A stretch of DNA of 5,703 nt from Burkholderiales bacterium (lineage in GTDB: Bacteria; Pseudomonadota; Gammaproteobacteria; Burkholderiales; Casimicrobiaceae), in contig JAISPI010000034.1 of NCBI GenBank assembly GCA_031275075.1, positions 1 through 5,703 on the forward strand. The letters are read 5' to 3'. Every line of letters starts with the position of its first letter. Positions within the stretch are counted from its first letter, which is position 1. The position numbers and the translations under genes are program-made. Shown here one piece after another: positions 1 to 5,167 of this stretch. The notes below the pieces were generated by a model. The model searched no databases, was not told the origin of the DNA, and saw only the letters and a list, made by a program, of their open reading frames with translations.

Positions 1-1
1 G

Positions 2-76
2 TGGTGGGCGATACTGGGATCGAACCAGTGGCCCCTGCCGTGTGAAGGCAGTGCTCTACCGCTGAGCTAACCGCCC
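2..76 (-). tRNA. tRNA-Val, anticodon CAC, with encoded CCA
   Basis: On the minus strand this folds as a complete cloverleaf. The acceptor stem GGGCGGT pairs with ATCGCCC through one G-T wobble. The D arm contains TTAGCTCAGCGGTAGAGC. The anticodon stem CTGCC/GGCAG closes the loop TTCACAC, which places CAC at positions 34-36, and the T arm is ACTGG-TTCGATC-CCAGT. A discriminator A and a genomically encoded CCA finish the 3' end, at bases 5 and 4-2. Anticodon CAC reads the valine codon GUG. The gene lies at the window edge, so further tRNAs could follow downstream. Confidence 0.96.
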
Positions 77-100
77 CAGCGAACCCAGACAGGAGCCTGA

Positions 101-129
101 ATTTAACCATAGCGCGGGCAGCAGGGCAA
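101..129 (-). promoter_or_regulatory. candidate sigma-70 promoter of the tRNA-Val gene
   Basis: On the minus strand, TTGCCC (124-129; 4 of 6 to TTGACA) lies 17 bases from TTAAAT (101-106; 4 of 6 to TATAAT). The start would fall about 18 bases before the mature tRNA 5' end. An overlapping alternative is TTGCTA (131-136) with TATGGT (106-111), but its spacing is 19. The position and spacing are right; the hexamers are only moderate matches. Confidence 0.4.
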
Positions 130-200
130 ATAGCAAAAGCGTGTCAGACACCTCGAAAAAGTCTCTGAATTTTTTATAATCTATTGATTTAAAACGATTT

Positions 201-227
201 TTGAGACTCTCTCCAAAGTTGTCTCAA
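201..227. repeat. 7-bp inverted repeat in the AT-rich spacer after purE
   Basis: TTGAGAC (201-207) and GTCTCAA (221-227) form a perfect 7-bp stem around a 13-base loop. A weaker hairpin, AAATCA (283-288) with TGATTT (295-300), sits immediately after the purE stop codon and runs into TTTT on the minus strand. Either could end or stabilise the purE message, but neither has the GC-rich stem plus clean T-tract of a textbook intrinsic terminator. The 77-303 spacer holds no credible gene. Confidence 0.4.
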
Positions 228-303
228 GTGTCGCAAATATGTTGCGGCCTTTCGGAAAACGTGCCCCGAACGCTTTATGCCAAAATCAACGTTCTGATTT
301 CTA

Positions 304-816
304 TCAGCTTTTTTTCGTGATGACGGATGGTAGTTCGGCGCTCAACACCGCCTCGGTCTGTTTGACTCGAAAAGCCTCCAGCGCCGCCAGCAACCGCGTT
401 TCACCATGCGCATGCGCCAACAGTGATACCGCGAACAGTCCCGCATTAGCCGCGCCCGCTTCGCCGATAGCGAATGTTGCAACCGGCACGCCTTTCGGCA
501 TCTGCACGATTGATAACAGCGAATCCCAGCCTGACAATGCTTTCGACTGCACCGGCACGCCCAACACAGGCACCGTCGTTTTCGACGCCAGCATTCCCGG
601 CAGATGCGCCGCACCACCTGCGCCAGCGATGATCGCTTTCAGCCCGCGCGTTTTTGCTGTCGCTGCGTATTCAAACAAAAGATCGGGTGTCCGGTGCGCG
701 GAAACCACCCGCGCCTCGAATGGCACGTCGAATCCCTGCAATACATTCGCCGCCGCCTGCATCGTTGCCCAGTCCGACTCCGAACCCATCACGATGCCGA
801 TTTGCACAGTTGTCAT
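304..816 (-). CDS. purE: N5-carboxyaminoimidazole ribonucleotide mutase, PurE class I
   Basis: PurE interconverts N5-CAIR and 4-carboxy-AIR in de novo purine synthesis in the cytoplasm; class I enzymes use the N5-CAIR made by the ATP-dependent synthase PurK. The 170-residue protein shows the family signatures in order: GSESD at 11-15 (nucleotide and phosphate binding), SAHRTP at 39-44 (the catalytic histidine), GAGGAAHLPGM at 65-75, GVPV at 86-89, and a SALSG-like stretch leading into DSLLSIVQMPKGVPVATFAIG. The length is normal for class I. I chose the ATG at 816 because AAGG (823-826) sits 6 bases upstream and the protein then begins directly at the beta strand TTVQIGIVMG; an in-frame ATG at 837 has no ribosome binding site. 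It follows yqjK by 46 bases on the same strand and may be co-transcribed with it. The usual partner purK is not adjacent on either side: a tRNA lies downstream and yqjK upstream. Confidence 0.97.
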   Translation of the reverse strand: MTTVQIGIVMGSESDWATMQAAANVLQGFDVPFEARVVSAHRTPDLLFEYAATAKTRGLKAIIAGAGGAAHLPGMLASKTTVPVLGVPVQSKALSGWDSLLSIVQMPKGVPVATFAIGEAGAANAGLFAVSLLAHAHGETRLLAALEAFRVKQTEAVLSAELPSVITKKS

Positions 817-862
817 TTCCAACCTTCTTTCATTCAAGCTGTCGGCTATAGGTTTTCGCTCT

Positions 863-1144
863 CTACGCTCTGCCCTTCTCCCAATACCGCCACAACCGCC
901 ACACCATCAATCCAAATGCCGCGCCGCGTTTTAGTCGCTTGGCGCGGGAAGCGCCAAGCGCGACCAGAAAAAGCCGTAACCCGATACCGGCGAGGCTTTT
1001 CTTTTCGTCCCAATAATTGTCGACACGAGGTTTCACCGTCTCGCGCAAGGCGCGACACGAAATAGCGATTTTCAGACGATCCAGTTCGCTTTGCGCCAGC
1101 AGGAGCGCCTTGCGGTCTTCGAGAGGAATTTTGTCAGCCACCAT
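863..1144 (-). CDS. yqjK: YqjK-like family protein
   Basis: This is a 93-residue protein resembling the YqjK-like family, whose molecular function is unknown. The N-terminal part, with LEDRKALLLAQSELDRL, matches the family's charged helical opening (E. coli YqjK begins with a similar RRKAQLLSQ stretch). The middle, GLRLFLVALGA at about 55-65, is hydrophobic. The C-terminus is very basic and rich in Trp and Arg (SRAKRLKRG, WRLWRYW), which suggests membrane or nucleic-acid contact; that is inference. The start ATG overlaps the last codons of yqjE by 11 bases in another frame, which suggests translational coupling; an AAGG lies 9 bases upstream. The coding region carries a perfect 10-bp hairpin at 936-960. 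The identification rests on order behind yqjD and yqjE plus the N-terminal resemblance, since this family diverges strongly in sequence. Confidence 0.8.
   Translation of the reverse strand: MVADKIPLEDRKALLLAQSELDRLKIAISCRALRETVKPRVDNYWDEKKSLAGIGLRLFLVALGASRAKRLKRGAAFGLMVWRLWRYWEKGRA
936..960. repeat. perfect 10-bp GC-rich hairpin inside yqjK
   Basis: CGCTTGGCGC (936-945) and GCGCCAAGCG (951-960) are exact reverse complements separated by the 5-base loop GGGAA. The element falls in the codons for the basic C-terminal part of YqjK (around GASRAKR). No T-tract follows on either strand, so it is not a standard intrinsic terminator. A second, shorter palindrome, TCGCGC-AAG-GCGCGA, lies at 1041-1055 in the same gene. 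Confidence 0.75.
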
Positions 1145-1610
1145 TACGCGCCGCCTTTTTCTGCTCCGAAGATTGTTCTTTCGGCAACAATCCTACCGCC
1201 AGCCATTGTCTGTCTTTTTCAAATTCAGCCAGCGTTGCCGAAAACGGTTTGGAAGCGCGTTTTCGCGCCACTGCCAGACGCCACAGCACCAGCAACCCTA
1301 GAATGAAATAGACGCCGATCATCCAGACCAGTGCTTCGATACGATGCGGTGTATCCCAGAACCAGACGACCAATAAGACGTTGGCAGCGACAAACGCCAC
1401 CCACAAAAAGATGGCGGCCAAAATCAACAGCGTCAACTGCTTCGCCGTCTGCCGGCGCGCTTCGATGTATTCGAGTCGCGCCAGTTCGAGACGGGTACTC
1501 AGCAGTGAGGAAAAAGCCATTCCCAACCGCGCCAACTCCTCACGCACCCCCTGCGCCGGACGCGGATTGACGGATACCTCTTCCGGCAAGCGTCCTAGCT
1601 CGTCGTTCAT
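1134..1610 (-). CDS. yqjE: YqjE / phage holin III-like inner-membrane protein
   Basis: This 158-residue protein belongs to the family annotated as YqjE or 'phage holin family protein', conserved in proteobacterial chromosomes beside yqjD; its exact function is unknown and the holin name reflects fold similarity rather than lysis. An N-terminal amphipathic region (about 20-55: REELARLGMAF, TRLELARLEYIEARR) precedes two membrane segments at about 57-84 (LTLLILAAIFLWVAFVAANVLLVVWF) and 93-114 (ALVWMIGVYFILGLLVLWRLAV), joined by a short polar turn. The C-terminal tail keeps the family pattern FSATLAEFEKDRQWL at 123-137. The start is clear: GGAGG lies 5 bases before the ATG at 1610. The gene follows yqjD by 28 bases, and its stop TGA lies inside the start of yqjK. 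It probably forms an inner-membrane unit with YqjD, by analogy with the conserved operon. Confidence 0.9.
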   Translation of the reverse strand: MNDELGRLPEEVSVNPRPAQGVREELARLGMAFSSLLSTRLELARLEYIEARRQTAKQLTLLILAAIFLWVAFVAANVLLVVWFWDTPHRIEALVWMIGVYFILGLLVLWRLAVARKRASKPFSATLAEFEKDRQWLAVGLLPKEQSSEQKKAARNGG

Positions 1611-1638
1611 ATCGACCTCCCGCCTGAGACAGAACGTT

Positions 1639-1944
1639 TCAGCGGCGGCTGATCAAAAGCCCGAGGATAAAACCGACGGCTGCGCCGATACCTACTGCCT
1701 GCCAAGGGTGGTCATGGACAAAATCGTCCGTTGCGCGTGCGCAAATACGGGCTTGGTCAGCCACTTGCCCTTCGACTTCCTGCAAGCGTATTTTGGCCGT
1801 CGCCAATTTTGCTTCGATCTGTTGACGCAGATCACGCGCTCTTTCGCCGGTTTCCGAAGCGGCATCGTGCAACAAACTTTCAGCTTCACTCAACACTGTC
1901 GAAAAATCATCTACCAATTTTTCAGAGGGAAAAGGACGCGACAT
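1639..1944 (-). CDS. yqjD: YqjD/ElaB family (DUF883) membrane-anchored ribosome-associated protein
   Basis: The 101-residue product has the classic DUF883 layout: a long charged, helical and probably coiled-coil region (about 8-72, with TVLSEAESLLHDAASETGERARDLRQQIEAKL), then the conserved HPWQAVGIGAAVGFILGLLISRR at 79-101, which is a single C-terminal transmembrane helix ending in two arginines. E. coli relatives (YqjD, ElaB, YgaM) sit in the inner membrane by this tail and bind stationary-phase ribosomes; the same role is inferred here. I chose the ATG at 1944 because GGAGA lies 6-7 bases upstream; the in-frame ATG at 1965 has no ribosome binding site. It is the first gene of the yqjD-yqjE-yqjK unit, and a TATAAT box about 77 bases upstream is the likely promoter. 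It could equally be called elaB-like, but the neighbouring yqjE favours yqjD. Confidence 0.92.
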   Translation of the reverse strand: MSRPFPSEKLVDDFSTVLSEAESLLHDAASETGERARDLRQQIEAKLATAKIRLQEVEGQVADQARICARATDDFVHDHPWQAVGIGAAVGFILGLLISRR

Positions 1945-2002
1945 AATCAATCTCCAGAAAAGCATTCAAAGAAAGCCCTGTGTTGCGGCAACTCCCGGCG
2001 AT

Positions 2003-2041
2003 ACCGGAAGCATCATTTCCATTATAAACAAGTCTTCCGGT
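2003..2041. repeat. 8-bp inverted repeat bracketing the yqjD -10 box, possible operator
   Basis: ACCGGAAG (2003-2010) and CTTCCGGT (2034-2041) are exact reverse complements with 23 bases between them, and the centre falls at the TATAAT box at 2021-2026. The geometry would suit a dimeric regulator binding across the promoter, or a cruciform. No known regulator motif is recognised. Confidence 0.45.
2021..2026 (-). promoter_or_regulatory. candidate -10 box of the yqjD-yqjE-yqjK(-purE) unit
   Basis: A perfect TATAAT reads on the minus strand about 77 bases before the yqjD ATG. No good -35 hexamer lies 16-18 bases upstream (TATCCC at the 17-base position), so the promoter may depend on an activator or another sigma factor. 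The family is induced in stationary phase in E. coli through RpoS, which tolerates poor -35 elements; applying that here is inference. Confidence 0.45.
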
Positions 2042-2081
2042 TTGGGATACCACTGGACGAAACCAAAGCAGCAACTCACTG

Positions 2082-2117
2082 AAAATTTTTTGCCTTGATG
2101 CATTTTTACATCGGCAA
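2082..2117 (-). terminator. candidate intrinsic terminator of dacB
   Basis: Just past the dacB stop codon, minus-strand RNA can form TTGCC-GATG / CATC-AA-GGCAA, a 9-bp stem with a 2-base bulge and an 8-base loop (2090-2117). It is followed by AAAA and then TTTT at 2085-2082. The stem is modest and the T-run is displaced by four bases, so termination is plausible but not certain. Confidence 0.4.
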
Positions 2118-2128
2118 AGTTCCTGATG

Positions 2129-3640
2129 TTATTCTTTCGGTGCGGCTTGTGTGGCCACCTGTTGTGGCGGCGCCAATAGACCTTGATGAATGCCTTCAAT
2201 GATCGTTTCCATCGCTGGAGCACTGCCTCTGGCTTTGGCGTGGTTCAGCAGGATCACTACCGCGTAACGGCGCCCCTGAGGATCGTCAACGTATCCGGCC
2301 AGTGCCCGTGCGCCCTCCAGTAACCCCGTTTTGAGACGAGCCTGATTGTGTGCCGCACTCTTGTGAAAACGGTATTTCAACGTACCGTCAACGCCCGCCA
2401 ACGGTAACGAATCGAAGAAAAGATCGCGCCACGGCGTTTGCTGCGCGTGCAGCAAAAGGTTAAGCAACCCCTGCGCGCTGACTCTCGTATCGCGCGATAA
2501 ACCGGCGCCATTGTCAACGAACAACCCCTCCATATTGATCTTGTTCGTCTTCAACCACTCCGCCATCGCCAGCCGCGCCCCGCCGCGTGTATACGGCGGT
2601 GTCATTTGCAGTGCCGCCAGCGTCAAAAACACCTGCTGCGCCATCACGTTGTTCGACCGTTTGTTGATATCCTGGACAACTTCCGGCAACGGTAGCGATT
2701 CGAACGTCAGCCAAGGCGCTCCCTCCGGCGCTTTGCCTTCGCGCACGCTGCCGGCGAATGCCCCTCCCGCTTCGACAAAATAATGCGTGAACATGCCATG
2801 AACAAAGTGCGGCACATCAAGCAGCGCCACATACATATCGCGCACGCCGCACCGCGCAGAATAATCGCCGCTGAAATGGACTTCGGCGTAACTGCCGACA
2901 TTTTTGAATGTCGGTTTTAACCCGCCTAACCAATCTCCGCAACGCTTATCACTCAATGGTGGTGCCGATACTATCTTGATTCCTGTCAAAGGCGGCTCAA
3001 CCGTAATTTGTGCCTCTTTGTTATTTTTCGACGCCGATGGCGCAAACTCGAAACGCACCGCCTTGAAGCTGACCAGCAACGCATCCGGCCCAACGTTGTA
3101 CGGCTTCAGCGGTTCCTTGTCGAACGCTGAGGGATCGTGTACCGGCAATGAAAACAAGGAACGATCAACAATCAGATCGCCGGTGATTTGCGACAGTCCG
3201 GCTTGCCGCAAACGCTGCATGAACGCCTGCCATTGTTCAATCGTAATCTTGGGATCGCCGTAACCTTTGAGTATCAGATTGCCGTGCAGTATGCCATCTG
3301 CCAGATGACCGTCAAGATACGCTTCGGTTTTCCAGCGGTAATCAGCGCCCAGCAGATCAAGCGCAGCAGCCGTCGTTGCCAGCTTTATCACCGACGCCGG
3401 ATTCATCAATGCGTCAGCGCGATGCAACAACACCGGCTTTACCGCGCCAACCTCCTGCACCGCCACGGCCACCGCATTTTCCGGCACACCGACACGTTGC
3501 AATGCTTCCTTCCAAGCCTCCGGCAGCGCTGCCGACACAGCGCCCGCCCTGCTCAATCCGATTGCCGCCAGACACGCCCAGAAGAAAACCCGCCGCCCCA
3601 AAATCCACCATTGCTGATCCATTGTTTTTACTGCCTTCAT
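2129..3640 (-). CDS. dacB: D-alanyl-D-alanine carboxypeptidase/endopeptidase, PBP4 (peptidase S13)
   Basis: PBP4 is a periplasmic serine peptidase that removes terminal D-Ala from peptidoglycan stem peptides and cuts cross-links. All three active-site motifs of the S13 family are present (503-residue numbering): SVIK at 83-86 with the nucleophilic serine and general-base lysine, SNN at 329-331, and KTG at 437-439, followed by LLEGARALAGY. The long stretch between the first two motifs (about 90-325) corresponds to the family's inserted domains. An N-terminal signal peptide ends in AVSA, with probable cleavage after residue 37. The total length is close to that of E. coli PBP4 (477). The mature protein has only two cysteines, at 234 and 264. 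I chose the ATG at 3640, which has GGAG (3649-3652) 8 bases upstream; a preceding TTG codon at 3643 and an ATG at 3622 are alternatives. It stands alone, divergent from rsmE. Confidence 0.96.
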   Translation of the reverse strand: MKAVKTMDQQWWILGRRVFFWACLAAIGLSRAGAVSAALPEAWKEALQRVGVPENAVAVAVQEVGAVKPVLLHRADALMNPASVIKLATTAAALDLLGADYRWKTEAYLDGHLADGILHGNLILKGYGDPKITIEQWQAFMQRLRQAGLSQITGDLIVDRSLFSLPVHDPSAFDKEPLKPYNVGPDALLVSFKAVRFEFAPSASKNNKEAQITVEPPLTGIKIVSAPPLSDKRCGDWLGGLKPTFKNVGSYAEVHFSGDYSARCGVRDMYVALLDVPHFVHGMFTHYFVEAGGAFAGSVREGKAPEGAPWLTFESLPLPEVVQDINKRSNNVMAQQVFLTLAALQMTPPYTRGGARLAMAEWLKTNKINMEGLFVDNGAGLSRDTRVSAQGLLNLLLHAQQTPWRDLFFDSLPLAGVDGTLKYRFHKSAAHNQARLKTGLLEGARALAGYVDDPQGRRYAVVILLNHAKARGSAPAMETIIEGIHQGLLAPPQQVATQAAPKE

Positions 3641-3652
3641 CAAATTTGCTCC

Positions 3653-3658
3653 ATTATA
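3653..3658 (-). promoter_or_regulatory. possible -10 box of dacB
   Basis: A perfect TATAAT occurs on the minus strand 12 bases before the chosen dacB ATG and directly against the GGAG ribosome binding site. No -35-like hexamer lies 16-18 bases upstream. If it were used, transcription would begin at about 3646, after the GGAG, so the message would be nearly leaderless or would use the ATG at 3622. It may therefore be coincidental. Confidence 0.25.
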
Positions 3659-3732
3659 TCGGTAGCCATGCCATGCCGCATCACGGTATTTTCTGCGGTA
3701 CGATAGAGGCCATTTTTATTGCTGCGCACACG

Positions 3733-4497
3733 ATGCCCCGCTTCTTTTCCGAAACTTCGCTGGCAGAGATAACACCGGGACAGAACATCTGCCTTCCCGA
3801 CGCCGTTTTCCATCACGCTGTCCGCGTGCGCCGCCTCAAGAGCGGCGACGGCTGTACTCTATTTGACGGCAATGGCAACGTCTGGCGCGTCACGCTGACC
3901 GGCATCGACAAGCGCCAAGCATTCGCTCGTGCCGAAAACCGGCTGCCGCCGACACCGCCGCCGTCTTTCCCGATCACATTGGCGCTCGCGGTCACGGCCG
4001 CCGACCGAATGGATTGGGCGTTGCAAAAAGGCACCGAACTCGGCGCTGCGGCTTTTCTGCCGTTCTACAGCGAACACAGCAACGCTCGACTGAGCGATGC
4101 CCGCCAGCAACGCCGCTCCGAGCATTGGCAAGCCGTGATCGTCGGCGCCTGCGAACAATGCGACCGGAATCAGTTGCCCCGGCTGTCGCTGCCGGTCACC
4201 TTTGATGCCATTTTGAAAACCGCTGCCAGCGAAGCAACGGCGCTGCGTTTTTTCCTGGATACCTGCCCCCAACAAACGTTGACCGCTGCCTTGTACAGCG
4301 CCCAAAAGCGCTCGCCACCGCCGGTACAGGCTTTCCTGATGGTCGGCCCCGAAGGCGGTTTCACACCGGATGAAACCCGCGCCGCCACCGCCGCCGGTTG
4401 GCAGGCCGTCCGCCTCGGCCCGCGGGTTTTACGCGCCGAAACAGCCGCTGTCACCGCCATCGCACTTGTTCAAGCCTTCTTTGGTGATCTCGCATAG
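3733..4497 (+). CDS. rsmE: 16S rRNA (uracil-1498-N3)-methyltransferase RsmE
   Basis: RsmE transfers a methyl group from SAM to N3 of U1498 of 16S rRNA in the assembled 30S subunit. The 254-residue protein has the expected two parts: an N-terminal PUA-like RNA-binding domain (about 1-75, with HHAVRVRRLKSGDGCTLFDGNG) and a C-terminal SPOUT methyltransferase domain with a trefoil knot. Family motifs run in order: KGTELGAAAFLPFYSEHS at 99-116, EQCDRNQLP at 141-149, LMVGPEGGFTPDE at 202-214 (SAM site), and LGPRVLRAETA at 228-238 in the knot. The ATG at 3733 gives the MPRFF start typical of the family; the open frame extends upstream to an ATG at 3673 but with non-homologous residues. No ribosome binding site stands at the usual distance from 3733; the nearest, AGAGG (3705-3709), is 23 bases away. 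It is divergent from dacB and 68 bases before yqeY. Confidence 0.96.
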   Translation: MPRFFSETSLAEITPGQNICLPDAVFHHAVRVRRLKSGDGCTLFDGNGNVWRVTLTGIDKRQAFARAENRLPPTPPPSFPITLALAVTAADRMDWALQKGTELGAAAFLPFYSEHSNARLSDARQQRRSEHWQAVIVGACEQCDRNQLPRLSLPVTFDAILKTAASEATALRFFLDTCPQQTLTAALYSAQKRSPPPVQAFLMVGPEGGFTPDETRAATAAGWQAVRLGPRVLRAETAAVTAIALVQAFFGDLA

Positions 4498-4504
4498 CAG
4501 CATG

Positions 4505-4533
4505 TCGTCATGTCTGTTATGTTGATTTACAAT
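4505..4533 (+). promoter_or_regulatory. candidate sigma-70 promoter of yqeY
   Basis: TCGTCA (4505-4510; 4 of 6 to TTGACA) is 17 bases from TACAAT (4528-4533; 5 of 6 to TATAAT), just after the rsmE stop. A start near 4540 would leave a leader of about 25 bases with the ribosome binding site AGGAA at 4556-4560. This suggests yqeY can be transcribed independently of rsmE. Confidence 0.5.
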
Positions 4534-4565
4534 CCGGTTTCACCGAGATTCTTCCAGGAATTCCC

Positions 4566-5018
4566 ATGACCCTGAAAGCAACGATCACCGAACACATGAA
4601 AGACGCGATGCGCGCCAAAGACAGCGCCCGCCTCGGCACTATTCGGATGCTGCTCGCCGAAATCAAACGTCACGAAATCGACAAACTGAAGGGCGCTGAG
4701 ATCAGCGACGCCGATGTGATCGCCACCATCGACAAAATGATCAAGCAACGCAAAGACTCCGCCGCCCAATACGAAACAGCCCAACGGCCCGATCTCGCCA
4801 ATATTGAAAAAGCGGAAATCGACGTGTTGAGCGTTTACATGCCGCAACCGTTGCCGGAAACGGAAATCGATACATTGATCCGGCAAGCGATCAACGAGAG
4901 CGGCGCCGATGGCGCTGCCGCGATGGGAAAAGTCATGGCGTTGCTGAAACCCAAACTCGCCGGACGCGCCGATCTGACTGCGGTGTCGGCGAAAGTTAAG
5001 ACACTGCTGACCGGCTGA
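4566..5018 (+). CDS. yqeY: GatB/YqeY domain-containing protein
   Basis: The 150-residue protein matches the stand-alone YqeY family along its whole length: an N-terminal helical part with MKDAMRAKDSARLGTIRMLLAEIKRHEID (11-39), then IDKMIKQRKDSAAQY (55-69) and AEIDVLSVYMPQPL (83-96), and a C-terminal part, MGKVMALLKPKLAGRADLTAVSAKVK (120-145), homologous to the tail domain of the GatB subunit of Asp/Glu-tRNA amidotransferase. That domain contacts tRNA in GatB, so tRNA-related work is often suggested for YqeY, but its role is not established. The start is well supported by AGGAA 5 bases upstream. In many proteobacteria yqeY lies between rpsU and dnaG; here it lies between rsmE and a symporter, with its own promoter and terminator. 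Confidence 0.94.
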   Translation: MTLKATITEHMKDAMRAKDSARLGTIRMLLAEIKRHEIDKLKGAEISDADVIATIDKMIKQRKDSAAQYETAQRPDLANIEKAEIDVLSVYMPQPLPETEIDTLIRQAINESGADGAAAMGKVMALLKPKLAGRADLTAVSAKVKTLLTG

Positions 5019-5087
5019 TCCCGGACAGCGTTTGACAAGACAATCAGCGAACCTGACGAGATGCCGCTTTTAAGCCGAATTCTTCCA

Positions 5088-5116
5088 AAGAAGCCCGTCG
5101 TATCGGCGGGCTTCTT
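5088..5116 (+). terminator. intrinsic terminator of yqeY
   Basis: AAGAAGCCCG (5088-5097) and CGGGCTTCTT (5107-5116) form a perfect 10-bp GC-rich stem with a 9-base loop, 69 bases after the yqeY stop codon. The 3' side is pyrimidine-rich and TTTT follows at about 5122-5125. It separates yqeY from the downstream symporter gene. The rest of the 5019-5167 spacer holds a lone TTGACA (5032-5037) without a matching -10 box, and nothing else recognisable. Confidence 0.82.
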
Positions 5117-5167
5117 CAGCATTTTCCGCAAGATAAATTCTAGAAACCAAATAAAGGGTTGCCTCAA

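Noticed and set aside
175..180. Plus-strand TATAAT that could drive antisense RNA over purE
   Set aside because: No -35 element at suitable spacing, and the surrounding AT-rich DNA makes a chance match likely.
239..934. 231-codon open frame on the plus strand
   Set aside because: It is antisense to purE, whose protein carries every family motif; the plus-strand translation is low-complexity and resembles nothing known.
1444..1453. GCCGTCTGCC resembling the Neisseria DNA uptake sequence GCCGTCTGAA
   Set aside because: It is a single imperfect copy inside yqjE, with no other copies or terminator-like pairs in the window.
1134..1610. Holin-like YqjE as part of a prophage or lysis cassette
   Set aside because: The YqjD-YqjE-YqjK order is a common chromosomal operon; no endolysin or other phage gene is nearby.
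1381..2082. 233-codon open frame on the plus strand
   Set aside because: It runs antisense across yqjE and yqjD, which have clear ribosome binding sites and family motifs.
2803..2812. AAAGTGCGGC resembling the Haemophilus uptake signal AAGTGCGGT
   Set aside because: The last base differs, there is only one copy, and it lies in dacB codons; the gene content does not suggest Pasteurellaceae.
5032..5037. Consensus -35 hexamer TTGACA after yqeY
   Set aside because: No -10-like hexamer lies 16-18 bases downstream (GACGAG at 17), and the yqeY terminator would intervene before the symporter.
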